Positions 1-12,383 of a DNA stretch of 64,000 nucleotides are shown piece by piece. The notes beneath the pieces were generated by a model, which was not told where the DNA came from, did no database searches, and was given only the letters and a program-made list of their open reading frames with translations. Made by a program: the position numbers and the translations under genes. This DNA comes from Platycnemis pennipes (lineage: Eukaryota > Arthropoda > Insecta > Odonata > Platycnemididae), in the NCBI GenBank assembly GCA_933228895.1, contig OW121855.1:37772698-37836697 (forward strand), read 5' to 3'. How positions within the stretch are numbered: position 1 is the stretch's first letter; the number at the start of each line of letters is the position of its first letter.

Positions 1-798
1 TTTATTTTAGTTGCTCCAACAGCTAAGGTTGATTCACACTGCTTAAACTGAAATAATTTACGATGAGCACGACTTGCATGCCTGACGCGGAATTCGATCC
101 CACGACCATTGGATTCTTAGGCCGGCACAAAGAAGAAGCATAATCTTCGAGGACGAACAAATCTCAGCCAAGGGTCAGGTAACCGAGCAACATGGAAGGA
201 AGAAATGGGTAGACCAACCTCTACATTCCACCTCCACGAAATAACTATTGTGAACCTCATGATCAAGCAATCATCCCATCTCTCCGCTCCAACAAGAAAG
301 GAATTGAAGACCTAACAACGAGCGCACGAAACCGGGAGGATTTTCCGAGAGCGAGAATTCCCTACGCATTCCCGATCGCGTTATTTTCCACGAAAAGTGG
401 CGGGTATATCCGAGCCTCACGTGTTTTGATCGAAGTGCCATTATTTCCACACACAGAGGAAGCCATTTCGCAACGGTAAAATCAAAAACGCACAAACTAC
501 GTCCAAGGGTGAAGAGGGTGAAATAAACGGCGTGGGAGGAATATTTCAATGTCGTGCGCAGTCATGCACATGAAAAGGAGAGATTTCACGCATACCAGAC
601 TCCTGCGAATATGTGCCCTCTTCCCAGAAAGGCTAAAGCGCGAATGACGACGAGAAGTTATGGGGAATGAGGATAATTAGTGAAGCTCTTCATTCCAGCC
701 ACTCGGGTGCCTCGATAGGAATTAACCGAGGTCCTATTGGCAGGTAAAGAACAACGCGTAAAAACCCACCAACGACACCAAATAATTAAGCTACCACC
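1..798. other. No supported gene
   Basis: Nothing with coding support is visible. Both strands hold only short open frames of biased composition. A pol III B-box-like motif occurs on the minus strand near 91-103, without a convincing A box beside it. The stretch ends at the tail of a family A LINE. Confidence 0.6.
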
Positions 799-2145
799 TG
801 CATTTACATGATACCAAGCAAGCCACCACGAGGATGTGCGGCAGGGGGTGAATATCACCAAGCATGCACTACCGACATTCAAACTGTTCTCTTATAGTAC
901 GGGGGAAAAATGCCATTTTGAATCTATAAGTACGACAATCTATCTCTCTAATCTTATTTATCTGGTCGAATCTAGCATAATACACAGGTGTTTTTAATAT
1001 GTGCCTAACATCTTCAGTTAAGCTATCCGATTGAAATTTCTCTAATAGATTTAATCTGTACTTTAACCTACGCTCTGGTAATGATTCCCACCCTGATTTT
1101 TGTATTAATTCTGAAACGCTACTCAACCTATCGTAACACACCTTTTAAGGAACCTAGCGGCTCTACGCCGCAAACTGCCTAGTTCTCTGATCAATCCTAA
1201 TTCATTTGTATCCCATACACTGGCTGCATACTCAAGGTAAGTAGTGAAAAGTAACATCGCTCTTTTGTCTCCTCATCACATTTCTCAAGTACTCCTCTTA
1301 TAAATCCTAGCTTCCTCTTCGCTCGGACGCATATTTCCCTAATGTGTCTTCCCCACGATAAATCTTTAGTGATTGTTACACCTAAATACCTTATGGTTTC
1401 AACGCTTTCGATCTTCGTGTTACTAATTTTATAGGATCGCTCTATCGAATTATTCCTCCTTCGAAAATTGATAGCTACACACTTTTTAAGGTTAAGTTCT
1501 AACTGCCATTTGTCGCACCACTCTTGAATTGCATCTAAATCCTTGCTAAGCGATTTCCTGTCTTCTTCTTTTGATATATCCCTATACACTACCGCATCTT
1601 CTGCAAAAAGTCTAAGCTTACTACTAACTACGGTACCCAAATCGTTTATGCATAAAAGAAATAGAAGCGGACCTATTACGCTACCTGGGGAACTCCCGAT
1701 GTGACTTTGATTGTGTCCAACATGTTACCATTTATGACAATCCTCTGCTCCCGCCCACTTAAGAATTCTTTTACCCAATATACAACGTCTCTATTTATGT
1801 CAAAACTTTCTAATTTCAAGATTAATTTATCATGAGGAACTTTATCGAATGCCTTTTTAAAATCTAAAAATATCGCATTAACTTCAAAACTGTTCTCGCC
1901 GTGGACAAAAATATCATGAACGAATAAAGCTAATTGTGTCTCGCAAGATCTACCTTTCCGGAACTCATGTTGGCTGTTTATGAGCAATCCCTGACTATCC
2001 AAATGCCCCATGATCGAACTGACTACAATGTACTCAAATACCTTACAAGATATTTACGTGAGTGAAATGGGTCTGTAGTTACTAGGTTCTTCCCTATCAC
2101 CGCTTTTAAAAATAGGTGTAATGTTAGCTACTTTCCAATCTATGC
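799..2145 (-). mobile_element. 5'-truncated LINE, family A, copy A1
   Basis: This is the longest family A copy. Read on the minus strand, it starts inside the reverse transcriptase fingers and palm and ends in a degenerate version of the common LINE tail near 799-855. The conserved order GHLDSQ, FLDFKKAFDKVPH, SGVPQ, F-A-E-D, YLGV, ESL-ERRLK, FFPRTIRE is visible across several frames. Frameshifts and stops separate the pieces, and the 3' UTR has a deletion after the FFPRTIRE segment. The clade is most likely CR1/L2-like, judged by the C-terminal style and the short-repeat tail. That assignment comes from family knowledge, not from a search. Confidence 0.9.
869..2011 (-). pseudogene. Reverse transcriptase pseudogene of LINE copy A1
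   Basis: Three minus-strand frames carry one broken polymerase. 1676-2011 holds the palm start: RKGRSCETQL, then AIFLDFKKAFDKVPH with the first catalytic aspartate, then SGVPQ followed at once by a stop where the family normally reads GVPQGS. 1197-1640 holds LRLFAEDAVVYR, in which the usual F-A-D-D box has become F-A-E-D, so a metal-binding aspartate is changed. It continues with the thumb segment RYLGVTITKDLSWGRHI. 869-1141 holds the C-terminal segment with KNQ-type changes relative to copies A3 and A4. The protein cannot be functional: it is frameshifted, mutated in the active site and lacks the endonuclease. Confidence 0.88.
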
Positions 2146-5100
2146 ACACTTTCATTTTCTCTCACACCGGGAGAGTCACAACAATAGAAGAAACCGCGCA
2201 TGATTGATTATTACTTCATAATTCAATGTTCTACCAGAGTCATTATGTAGAGAGTCACACGCTTGTTTGGGCGGAAGAAACTACCACTATACCACTAAAG
2301 GAGCGATTATTCAGTCTCTCTGTTCAACCTCATAGGGTGTTTGGTTCAAAACACGTCACGTCGGTACTAAATCGATTATTAATTTTTTTCAAACAAAACT
2401 AAGGACTTTATTGCTTCTAAAAATAATTTTTTCCTTTAAAACTAGGCAACTACAATGAACATAAATGAACATTCGTAAAAAAAAGTGATCCTAAATATCC
2501 CAGCATAAAACCCAAGGCGTTTTATTTCCCGAGCATTACTCAAATCGGCCCCCAAACGTTTGGAAGCATAAGCCATTACACGGAAGGAATTCAGCAGTAA
2601 CTCAGTGAAACACTACAAATTCCATCAGTAGGACTGTTATAGGACACCACGACCGAAATTAATTTCCGCCATGAAGCAGCAAGGAGAAAAGCCTAGAAAA
2701 TAAAGCTTCGGAGCCTAAAAATGGCGCAAAATGAAATCCTATGAAATGTCATTCGTCAGCGTGTGGACTGAAGGCCTCCCAGACGAATCGAACCCTATTC
2801 AATAGAAATGAGCACTGCAGTGCAGTTGCTTGGGAAATCCAATGCTGCCTGGCTCGACACGCAGTCACGAGAGGCATTTAATGGAGTTTTCCCGTTCACT
2901 GCCACACAACCACACCACAACGGTCACTAGGATTGATTAATTACCGCACACGGGTGCTCACTGGAGCAGCCAGGGCGGGGATCAGGAGCTGAATTTGGTT
3001 AGCTAGGCAGATGGGTCCCTAAAGGGTAAGAGGTGACTAATAAAGAAAACCTTTATGTCAAAAATATCGGATAACTGATAAATTTTCTTCTTTCGTGAGG
3101 GAAACTGGCAAAAGGAATTACATTTCATTCAAGGACAAAAAACATCGAAATTTGTGTCCTTGTGTCTCAACAGCGTAACGGATGTGAACCATTGAAATAA
3201 AAATACAAATGAAGAGTCTCCTTTAGAATAAATTGGTATATTTTATTCCTTAACATCTGAAACAAGACGTTATTTATTGCTCCTTATGGCCATTCAATCC
3301 AGCAAAATTTAATTTAGTTAAAACCGTAATTGTCTTGGAGAAACTGAAATCATCCGTATCTTCTTGTGACTGCATAATCAAAATTTGTCATCTTTTTTCT
3401 GAGAATTATATTATTGAATATCCGAACACTCTGACTGATGAACCAAAAACAAATCAGCTTTTAAATTAATAACATACAAAATGGAAACATTCTTAAATTA
3501 CACTTATTTAAAATTTAAAAATGTAAGAATATATCATAGCTTTTTCATCATTTTTAGCTCCTAGTTCGCATTCCTTAATTCGTATGACGGGTGTAAACGA
3601 AGAAAACATAGCGTGGGGTCAAGATATTTGATTTCGACATGGTCGATAATGGTCAAGATATTAGATTTCGATATTGGTTTCGACAATGGTCGTATTCGAT
3701 TTCGACATTATAAATATATAAATATTTAGAGCATCTATTCCGCAGGACCTTAAAACCAACAAATCTTAATACAAGTTTATGATGCTAAATAATACATGCC
3801 CTCAGGAAAACAGCACCGATTAAACAAGGCCGTTGCTTACTTCACCTCGAGAAAATGGCTTGCGAGTTAGTGAAGCGGTGCAGAAGAGAGTTCATTCTAT
3901 TAATATGGGACAAATTATAAATTAACCGCAATCACAGAAAGGGCACAAATGATAGCGATTCTTCTGTAGGCAAGGGCACTAGGTCATCTGACGAAATGGG
4001 TCAAAATAGCACCCTTCCTTGATTACAAATGTTGCGGCTGAATAAAATTTTCTCCATACAATCCAAGGGAAATCTGCAAAACGATTCTCAACCAGGACGA
4101 AGTTGCAGGAACAAACAAAAATAAACTACTTAAAAGAAAACGTTCACACGCGCAGGCCTCGCAGCCCATATGCCCATTTAAAAATATTCCCATTTGGCGC
4201 CACCGGATCAAAATTAAGACTGGAGTCGTAACGGCCAAAGAGAGAGGCATTCACTAGAAAAGAAAAAGAACGCATTCGCGAACGACTGAATGAAGGCCCT
4301 GACGAGCAGTAGCGAGAGCGGAAAAGGAGGGTGGAAGGAATTAAAGGGAAAACCTTGCGGAGTAAAGGACAGGACGCACTCTTTTGTCTGAACATGAGGC
4401 GGCAAATACCGGAATTAGAAAGGGAGGTTGGGCCTATTCAGGGCGAACATTTAAAACAACGCTCCTACCGAAACACGAGGAAGATGGGGGAAAAGGGGGA
4501 TGGGCGCGGTGGATAGGGCATTAAAAACTGAATTTAAGCGGGTTTTGCTCGAGTTCTTTGATCGTTTGCAGCAAACTGCATGTTCAAGGCATTACCTACC
4601 ATCCACATACTAGGGCGTGTATTGAGGGAGTATCATTAGTCGTTACTCTCGAGAGGCATCGCCCAATTATAAACCTGTATTCTCTGCAGCAAATGGCACT
4701 ATGCTTTCCCCACACGAGCCATCAACTTATTCATTGAGATCTGATAATATAGTCATATTTTTGAGAAACAAAGAGCAATTTATCCTCTGAGATGAAGTTA
4801 TAGAATCAAATCTGAAAACGGGAAATGAGTGGATTAAAATTGGAAGTCACATAATGAACAACAATTCCATGATTGATTTTCACTTCAATTAGTGCAATGA
4901 AATTCATTACGCAGCACCGACCTAAACATCTGAAAAATAATGCTATCAGATGAAATCTGGGTTCGAACTCTTTCAGCTCTTCTAGAATAAGCGATAAAAA
5001 TGAAGTGGCCAAGAACGGCCGAACTGGTGAAATTGAAAGGATATTAAAAGCCAGGATATGGATTGAGTTTATTAATTAATTCATAGAATCGATTAACTGA

Positions 5101-5180
5101 TTATTTGCAGGCGCTAAAGCCGTGAGATGTCGGAAGAATTAGAATATGGGAACCTGGGAGGGAGGAATTTCTAAATTTCT
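2146..5180. other. AT-rich stretch without supported genes
   Basis: No coding feature is supported. A short set of imperfect direct repeats (core ATTTCGACA / GGTCAAGATATT) lies at about 3618-3705. A purine-rich, somewhat GC-richer patch lies at about 4240-4510. The open frames here are short and overlap on both strands, as expected for low-complexity DNA. Confidence 0.55.
3618..3705. repeat. Short imperfect tandem repeats
   Basis: The phrases GGTCAAGATATT and GATTTCGACAT recur two to three times within about 90 bases with small changes. This is a local duplication or decayed minisatellite. No function is evident. Confidence 0.5.
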
Positions 5181-5380
5181 AAGGGAGGGGGGGGGGGGGG
5201 GGAAGGTCGGGTCCAGGAGGAAGGGTAAAGTGAGCAGAGAGTGGAGAATGAATATTATTCATTAAGTCGGATCGGGAATGAATTGACGGGTCAGGAAGGA
5301 GGGGTGAGAGGGAATTTAAAAACGAAGAAGAAGATAAATTGGAGGGCTTTAGAGGTGAAAAGAAGAGTGAAGGTTAAAAA
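5181..5380. repeat. G-run and purine-rich low-complexity tract
   Basis: A homopolymer of 16 G residues (5187-5202) is followed by about 170 bases rich in AGG and GAG words on the plus strand. It could form G-quadruplex or triplex structures, which is inference. No gene is seen in the flanking sequence up to 6376. Confidence 0.7.
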
Positions 5381-6376
5381 AATATGAGGAAGAGATTGAA
5401 AAGCGTATTGAAGCCGAGAGAGGATATGGGGGAAATAAAAAAAATTCTTTGGATAATGTAATGAAACAGATACATTTCGTGAGATGCGTAGAGTACGAAG
5501 ACAAAACTTTTACGCCAGAAACAGACGTAAAAATTCAACCCCACAAATGGAACCAAAATTTTAGAGGCAGTCAAACGCATAAAAGCCCAAGTAGATGTGT
5601 AAAAAATAACTTGGGAATAAAAATTGACAAAGAAAGAGAGGGGAATATGCCTCGAAGGGAATGCTGGAAACATTATTGAGCAGCATCTCATTTTAACCGC
5701 GAGATAGGAAGTAAGATTAAATGAAAAGTGTTAATCGGAGAAAGGAGTTGGCTGATATCCAGCGATTTATGAAGTTTCTATTCAAACAACGTAGATAGAA
5801 GTTTACAAGCTGGGCTCGAGAAATCTTAAATTGCAACGCCCTAGGTTAACAACATGATCCTATAGACTAACGGAGTGTGAAAGCTTAAGTCACTGAAATA
5901 CATATTACTCCGAGGTTTCCTTACATTTAGAGAACAACTATGCTAAAACGATACAATACGTAGTCGAGTTCATTTGTGCGAAGTGACTTTGACGGATGAC
6001 GTCCATATGAAAAGGAGCTGATTTTTGAATGCATAGTTCTGCACTAGAGCTAAATCCTTACTAAAATTTCTATTAACACGCGATAAACCTCGTAACATAA
6101 GTATAAAAGATGGATAAGAAGTAATTTCGACGCACAGCTAAACATTATTGAAAAGATGATCGAACTAACTGATCGTCACCTAATACGCTGTGGTTCAAAT
6201 CTCCTCCAAATTTATTTGATGATGGATTGAGGGAAGTACTGTTAGCTTCAAGCGTCAAGGTTGTAACTCAATAATTAAAAGAGAACGGCATATACCAAAT
6301 GAGAACTGAGTGAATATTCTCAAGTTCTATGTACACATAGGGTATGATTTAACACACTTTTCACACAGTCATTTTT

Positions 6377-6531
6377 TCACAGAAATGATCGAGGAGAACT
6401 TTTTTATAGTAAAAAGCTAGCATTTATAGTAAAAGTTAGAAGTTAAAAGTTAGTAAAATTTATAGTAAAAGCATAGTTTTTATAGTAAAAGCATAGTTTT
6501 GATAGTAAAAGCTAGCATTTATCACAGAAAT
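6377..6531. repeat. 20-bp minisatellite with flanking direct repeats
   Basis: The unit TATAGTAAAAGCATAGTTTT and close variants (one variant reads GCTAGCATT) repeat about five times between 6405 and 6520. Two adjacent units at 6461-6500 are identical. The array is bracketed by direct copies of TCACAGAAAT at 6377-6386 and 6522-6531. Replication slippage explains the array. The bracketing repeat could be a remnant of a larger unit. Confidence 0.8.
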
Positions 6532-7084
6532 AGATATTTTCATTTAAATATTATTAGCCATGTATCTTCTGGCACGCAGGGTTTAAAGATGAACTTTTCA
6601 CGGAATGAAACAAGCACCTTCACATGTAACTGAGGGTATAATGCCGCATAAGACGATTTTTTTCTAGGAATCTGTTGCCAACACCCGCGGAAAACACAGC
6701 CTCCACTACTTTTTGATTTGGGACTACTACTCCACTACTTTTTGATACTTTACATCCTTGTCGATCCCTCCTCTCAAAAAAAAAACAATATTTAAGAACA
6801 AGAGCATATCCGTATGATCAGTATTGTGCACCCGAAGATAATGCATAGCAATGAAGCCCAGGCCATGTCAAATTATGCTTCATTTTGAAAAAGAGAGCGA
6901 GGAAATTCCATCGTCGGGATTGGCTCGGTTATTTCGCCACATCGAGGGCAATGAAAGTCGCAAGAATGAAAATAAAGGCCCGACAGAATGATGAGAAGGC
7001 TAGTAAAAGAAGGATACAAGAGGAGAAGACGCCTGGATTGGGCTTAAGGGCAAGTGGAACAGCACAAAGATACACACAGGAAGT

Positions 7085-8030
7085 AAAACAATCAAATGGA
7101 ATGGAGAGCTACAGTCCCTGCAAGAGAGAGATATATACATTTGTGGATATGAGACGTTTCATGGCACGGAACAAGTTGGAATCGGAGCGTAAGGAAAGGG
7201 AATGGGGGGCTGGCAGTAAAACGCGGAAGGAGAAGATCCAGGCAGTAAAATGACAAACAACGAAGGTGGGAGGAGGATAGTGGAGAGAGGGAGAAAAGCG
7301 AAGAGATGGCTGACGAGAGGGGAGGGCTCGCGCTGGCAAAACAGAAAACAGGGGGAGCGAGGAGAGGGGGGGAGGAAGTACACAACAGGGAGGATTTATT
7401 CGGATGAGGTGGGAGCGGAGGGGAGAGGACGGGAGGGAAAAAACGCCGGCCATGGCCACACATTTTTTCACACCCCTCAGCTTCCCCACCGGCTCACGTA
7501 CCCAAGGCAGCAGAGAGACCCTTTCATTTTGCATACGCGGGAGTGTGGGACATGGTCGGAGGCGAGAGTGGAGCGGCAGGCAAACTCGGCACTGGAGCGA
7601 CGAAAGGGAAAGGGGCTCGGGGCGACACCATGGGGAGAGCGGGGTCACCATGTCAGAGAGGAGGGGGCGGGGCTTGCATGTAAAAATGAAAAGGACTCGA
7701 CGGCGAAGGTGCTCCTATGTATAGAGAAAAAAAGTCCGCAGGCGCAGCAGCGGCATTCCGCCGGCGGGCCTGCAGGAAGTTCAGCTGGGTGGTTGTGGGG
7801 GGTGAGTGTCGGCTGGAAATAAGGGTCGCGCGCCGACGACGGGGCGGCCGGCCGCCGCAAGGGATGGGGAGATGTTTACGGCGAGGACGGCCGAAGATGG
7901 GACGGGAATAGTCGGGGACAGGGTCAGAGGCCAAGGGGAAAAGACACGTAGAGCATGGCGGCGAGCGCGTTTGCAAATGAGGAAAAGGTGCGAAAATTCA
8001 GGGGGGAGAGAGGGAAATACGTAATCGGAT
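7085..8030. other. CpG-rich, purine-rich patch
   Basis: Base composition shifts from AT-rich to strongly GC-rich, with many CG dinucleotides, especially at 7730-7960. Long overlapping frames in several phases on both strands are a by-product of low stop-codon density. None shows a recognisable domain. It may be a CpG-island-like promoter or enhancer, but no TATA box, initiator or splice-bounded exon could be pinned down. Confidence 0.45.
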
Positions 8031-8229
8031 GCGACCGCTTGGGAAAGGTTTATTTTTGAGCTGGATAAACTAACGGCGAATATGTTGATTTTAATAATTG
8101 CTTTGAACTTAAGCTGATTATACAAAAGAAGAAAATTAGATGAGTTTAGTTCGTTGTCTTTTTTTTTGTCAGGGAAGACGACCAACAGCTGAGAGGTCAT
8201 ACTCGCTATTGAGGCTAGCCGGTAGATTT

Positions 8230-8511
8230 CTATGAAATATTATTTTTGGGACCGGGAGAAGGTTGGAGATAAACCAAGCCGTCATTAGTCTGCTGATAAT
8301 ATAACGTGCCGAAAGGACCACAGTCCTTAGGTCCTATGTGACGGTCTGCACGGAAGAACTGCACTTCGTCCAGTACTGGAGTATAGACCTGATTACCATA
8401 ATATACTCTATCGCTGAATGTACTCGAAGATTTGAGTACGAGTACTAAATACCAGGACTCGAGCTCACGTTTGAGGCAAATAACTTGATGTTGAGACATT
8501 CCAAAAACCAC
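8230..8511 (-). other. Unrecognised 93-codon open frame, possible exon
   Basis: A minus-strand frame encodes a protein of mixed, non-repetitive composition with the segments VYYGNQVYTPVLDEV and HIGPKDCGPFGTLYY. An AG that could be a splice acceptor lies just upstream on the minus strand, near 8518. I do not recognise the family and see no partner exon. It lies about 320 bp from the 8.8-kb transposon. It may be a chance frame. It is listed because its composition looks less random than that of its neighbours. Confidence 0.2.
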
Positions 8512-8833
8512 GTCTGAATAACGTAAAATTCTTTTAATGTGTTTTTAGGGTGGAAAACGTTACTTCTTCTTAACGTAAACCAACAGATCTGCCTTCATGA
8601 CGTTCAAAATTTGAGACACTTTTCGCGAGTGAACATGGAAGAAGTCCACACGACTAAAGACGACTGTCTGGAGAATCGTCTCGCAGCAAAGGGAGGAAGA
8701 ATCACGTCACCACCCGAAAAAAAACAATAGCGCTTGGCAATACAACGATTGCAACAAACCGTGACTACAACCACTTCCGGAAATGGTCAGTCAACAGCCG
8801 TAAACGGCATTCCGTATTCCTTGATGGTGGTAG

Positions 8834-8841
8834 ATGACCAC
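8834..8841. repeat. 8-bp target-site duplication, left copy
   Basis: ATGACCAC directly precedes the first base of the transposon's left inverted repeat. The identical octamer follows the last base of the right repeat at 12384-12391. Confidence 0.92.
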
Positions 8842-9343
8842 TAGGGCGGATCGGAAAAATCGATTTTTCGCGGAGAAACTTGGCCCTCTGGAAAAAGTTG
8901 TCAAAGTGACTCAAAATGAGGCCAGAAAAATTTGGGGCCTCTAGGTCAACCCTAGACCCTCGCGCCGTGGCCATTTATGGGGATGGGGGCTGAAATTGGA
9001 AAAAGTCATGTTTTTAAATCGGTTCCCCATGGAATTTGCCGAGTTTCGGCCCTTTAGGGCAAAAATTTCGTCCATTTGTACGTATCTGCAGCCGTTAAGC
9101 CACAAATTGTCTATTTTGAGTGCGCGGCCTCGCGTAATATGCACCGCCCACGCAGCGTCGCGGCGCTACGCTCCGACGGCCGCTCGAGCGTCTCCTGTCG
9201 GCTCGTGCCTCCTGCCCGGTCGCCGCGAACGCAGCAAAACTCATCACGGATGCGTCTTCCGTAGTTGATCTCATTAATATTAGATAATTAAACAATTTCC
9301 AGGTAATAACAATTACGGAAGAACTGTATGAAAGAAATATAAC
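8842..9343. repeat. Left terminal inverted repeat, 502 bp
   Basis: It pairs with 11882-12383. It holds a GC-rich middle (about 9120-9240) with many CG dinucleotides and an AT-rich inner end. Only one mismatch (near 9335) was found, close to the inner boundary, before the arms diverge. Confidence 0.93.
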
Positions 9344-9994
9344 AAACCGTCATCATTCAGGGAGTTAAGAAACACTCCTCGATTTTTAGCCAACTTTTAC
9401 TATTAATTTTCAGTATGGAGAAAGAATGCAAAAATAATTAAAGTAGTTACCAGAGCTCACCACGTTAGGTACCTGCACTATGAACTCCCCCGCCCACACA
9501 CCTGCTCATAGAATAGAGGAACGCATTTCCTTTATCAGATTATATGCTATCGAAAAAATAAGAAAGTGATCATTTTTTAGTACCAGTCGGTTTATCTGTG
9601 TGCAAGTATTCGTCTTTAAACTTTATTTTCATTGAACACTAAAGATCATTATCGATTTTTTTTATTTTTGAAGTCCAGCAGATAAATGTAAAACTTACTC
9701 TATCACAGCATAAACTGAGACTAGGTTTTGAAGGTTGGCATTTTGGTTCTGCTTTCTAGTATTTTCTGTATTTCTTATTGTCTGTCGTTGCTGCGGATGC
9801 TATTGAAGCTTGGGTTACCCCTTTTACAAATATTTCAAAAGTTTTTGTGTGACAAGGACAATTGCGTTTCACAGTTGAGCATTACTCAAATAATTATCGA
9901 CTTTCTTCAGTCGTGAGATGCTATAGAACACGAGTCGGTGTTCTCGTCCCATTTTATCAGCAGCTTGTAGTCTTCTACATCAAATTTAAAATAT

Positions 9995-11836
9995 GTTAAT
10001 TCAAAAGTTCAGGATTTTTGTCGCACGCGTATTTCTTCATGCCTCTTAAGATTACTTTCCACGCATCTCTTCACACTTCCTCTCCATTGTCAGCAATCAT
10101 TGGGAGGAGTGAATTTTCTGAGTGCCCGAAAAAACTGTTTCTCTGAATAACAGGATCAATGACTCTTTTAAATCTACTGGTAGATATCTTGATCAATTTA
10201 AAAATTTCCATAAATTTACAGCACCAGCGTGTATACAATGGTTTATTTAACTGAAAATCAGACAGGTGCGTATACTTTTTGTATGACACTAGATTTTATA
10301 AATTAGCGCATGAATTTTAGTGGTCACTTATAGCCTCAGTTGTCGGCTGGCCCTAGTGAGCTAACGAGAATGAGCCACATGTTTTGGAGTTCATCTGACC
10401 AAATTTTCCGAGCGAAATCCTTTGGCCACAGCATTATAAATTTCCCGAAGATACTGCTGGTCACTACTCAGCAATCTCAAGTCTTCTTCGTGGGACAATT
10501 TTGTTTGAACTGGCTCGAATCGTATGATATCAAGAGTGTGGCAGTCTTGAAGGGTGGAGACAATAGGTCTTGCTAACAAATTTGGACCCTTAGTTTGCCC
10601 GTCTAATGTTTCTGCCAACTGCCGCAGTGCTAAGTCAATCAAGTGAAATTGGCAAATAGACCACTGTAAGGGACGTCGGAGTTTTGCTTCCAGAAAACGG
10701 ATGACGCTTCCTTCCTGACATGTATTCACTTTGGTGCCATCGCATTCAATCACTTTTAAATTTGAAAGTTCAATATTTTCTTTCGCAAAAAAACAAGAAA
10801 ATGTAGATATGATGTTTCTTGCAAATCCTCCTGTGGGGGAGACAAAACCGAAAAATTGGGAGCCAGGCTCCAACTAACACGACATGTCCCTCCCTAACCT
10901 TAGATGGGTAAGTCCTCTTGCCTATTTTCTGCAGTTTAATTGTTTCATCCTCTCTGCCGTCAAAATACAGACCTTCAATTGTATTTTTTTATTTATCTGT
11001 CTTTGCTTTTACTGAATCTAGCATCTTCTTTTTCTGTCTTCGTAAGTAATGCCGGTCCACCTTTCACGTGTCTTCCGGAGTTTTGAGCTTTGCGTCGGAT
11101 ACAGTTGCGCTGATGATCATTGCTGCTGCTCTGAGGGACAAGTCACCAAAACTAGCACATACCTCCGCCACAGTTGGCAATTGAAGACGCTTTGCCCCGA
11201 AGGAGGTCCAGGTTGATTTTCATTCCTAATCGTATGAGGAACGTTGAGGTCCAAATCGGTAGGTTCCTCGTCGGTTGAGTTTTCTCGAGATGTGGCGGAA
11301 AAAAATTCTTGATGCTCACTTTTTACCTCTTCAAGATTGAAAGATTTTGAGTCGACGCTCTCCGACGATCCTCTTCTGAGGTTTTTCTTTAATCGTCGAG
11401 TTACTGAGGCATCCAATTCACCGGATACCATCTTTCGTTTTGTCCATTGCTCCCTCAAAAATGCCACTTCATTAGGGAGAACTTTATCCTCTTTCTAAAT
11501 TTACACTCGTTAATTCTTTAGCACTGACACGCACAAATATCACATAGTTTCTGGGATTCATTTTAAAATATATTAATTTGTTATCGATTTGGCACCTTTC
11601 GTAGGCTTGCTTGCATTTTTTCTTAAGCCGTAGTACGTCGTATGGTACCGTATAATCATTTTAATCACACCATGTTTCGGAATGATTGGAATAGAGGTGC
11701 GTCTCCAAAGTTCGGACACTTGTTTCGCTACCAGACTACTTGATAAACCGTAGGCTCCCTTCCTGCGCTTTCGTATCAATACGTCGCGAACATAAAAAAT
11801 ATATTTTATCACTTCTTTAAAAGTTAGTACCGTCAA
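9995..11836 (-). pseudogene. Decayed transposase of the 8.8-kb element
   Basis: Conserved blocks appear in order on the minus strand. 11573-11836 is an N-terminal segment (EVIKYIFYVRDV). 11117-11467 is a hydrophilic linker. Near 10940-10975 lies GLYFDGREDETI, with the likely first catalytic aspartate at 10959-10961. 10391-10873 holds EPGSQFFGF, IECDGTKVNT (D45, N50) and CQFH (C74, H77). HVAHSR and RASRQLRL follow but are interrupted by stops at 10391-10393, 10361-10363 and 10328-10330; the first two replace expected tryptophan codons. 10071-10289 holds PVIQRNSFFGHSEN. A frameshift near 10874 separates the first two catalytic blocks. I recall closely similar uncharacterised proteins in cnidarians and arthropods. 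The frame is broken and cannot give a working enzyme. Confidence 0.8.
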
Positions 11837-11881
11837 TTCGTTTATGTCGACGGGACAGGAAAAAAGGTTATAGTGTCTAGG

Positions 11882-12383
11882 GTTATATTACTTTCATACA
11901 GTTCTTCCGTAATTGTTATTACCTGGAAATTGTTTAATTATCTAATATTAATGAGATCAACTACGGAAGACGCATCCGTGATGAGTTTTGCTGCGTTCGC
12001 GGCGACCGGGCAGGAGGCACGAGCCGACAGGAGACGCTCGAGCGGCCGTCGGAGCGTAGCGCCGCGACGCTGCGTGGGCGGTGCATATTACGCGAGGCCG
12101 CGCACTCAAAATAGACAATTTGTGGCTTAACGGCTGCAGATACGTACAAATGGACGAAATTTTTGCCCTAAAGGGCCGAAACTCGGCAAATTCCATGGGG
12201 AACCGATTTAAAAACATGACTTTTTCCAATTTCAGCCCCCATCCCCATAAATGGCCACGGCGCGAGGGTCTAGGGTTGACCTAGAGGCCCCAAATTTTTC
12301 TGGCCTCATTTTGAGTCACTTTGACAACTTTTTCCAGAGGGCCAAGTTTCTCCGCGAAAAATCGATTTTTCCGATCCGCCCTA
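11882..12383. repeat. Right terminal inverted repeat, 502 bp
   Basis: Inverse copy of 8842-9343 with equal length and no gaps. It ends in CCGATCCGCCCTA directly before the right copy of the target duplication. Confidence 0.93.

Larger units (their letters stand above)
8842..12383 (-). mobile_element. Complete DNA transposon with 502-bp inverted repeats (hAT-like)
   Basis: The element is 3,542 bp long and begins TAGGGCGGATCGG and ends with its inverse. It is flanked by an exact 8-bp duplication (ATGACCAC). The inverted repeats run 8842-9343 and 11882-12383 and align without gaps. Translated frames in the two arms are identical, so the arms are almost the same sequence. An internal minus-strand transposase relic occupies about 9995-11836. 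Termini of the form TAGGG, 8-bp duplications and a D-x4-N followed by CxxH in the transposase fit the hAT superfamily. The very long inverted repeats are unusual for hAT, so the superfamily call is inference. Cut-and-paste mobilisation is the family role. Confidence 0.9.

Noticed and set aside
85..130. tRNA-like B box on the minus strand (GGGATCGAATTCC)
   Set aside because: No A box at the right distance and no stem pairing, so a SINE or tRNA call is not supported.
7109..7822. Long overlapping frames in the first CpG-rich patch
   Set aside because: Frames run in several phases on both strands with biased Arg, Gly, Pro and Ser content. This reflects GC-rich sequence with few stops.
9095..9295. 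Open frames inside the inverted repeats
   Set aside because: They occur identically in both arms as part of the terminal repeat, so they are not separate genes.
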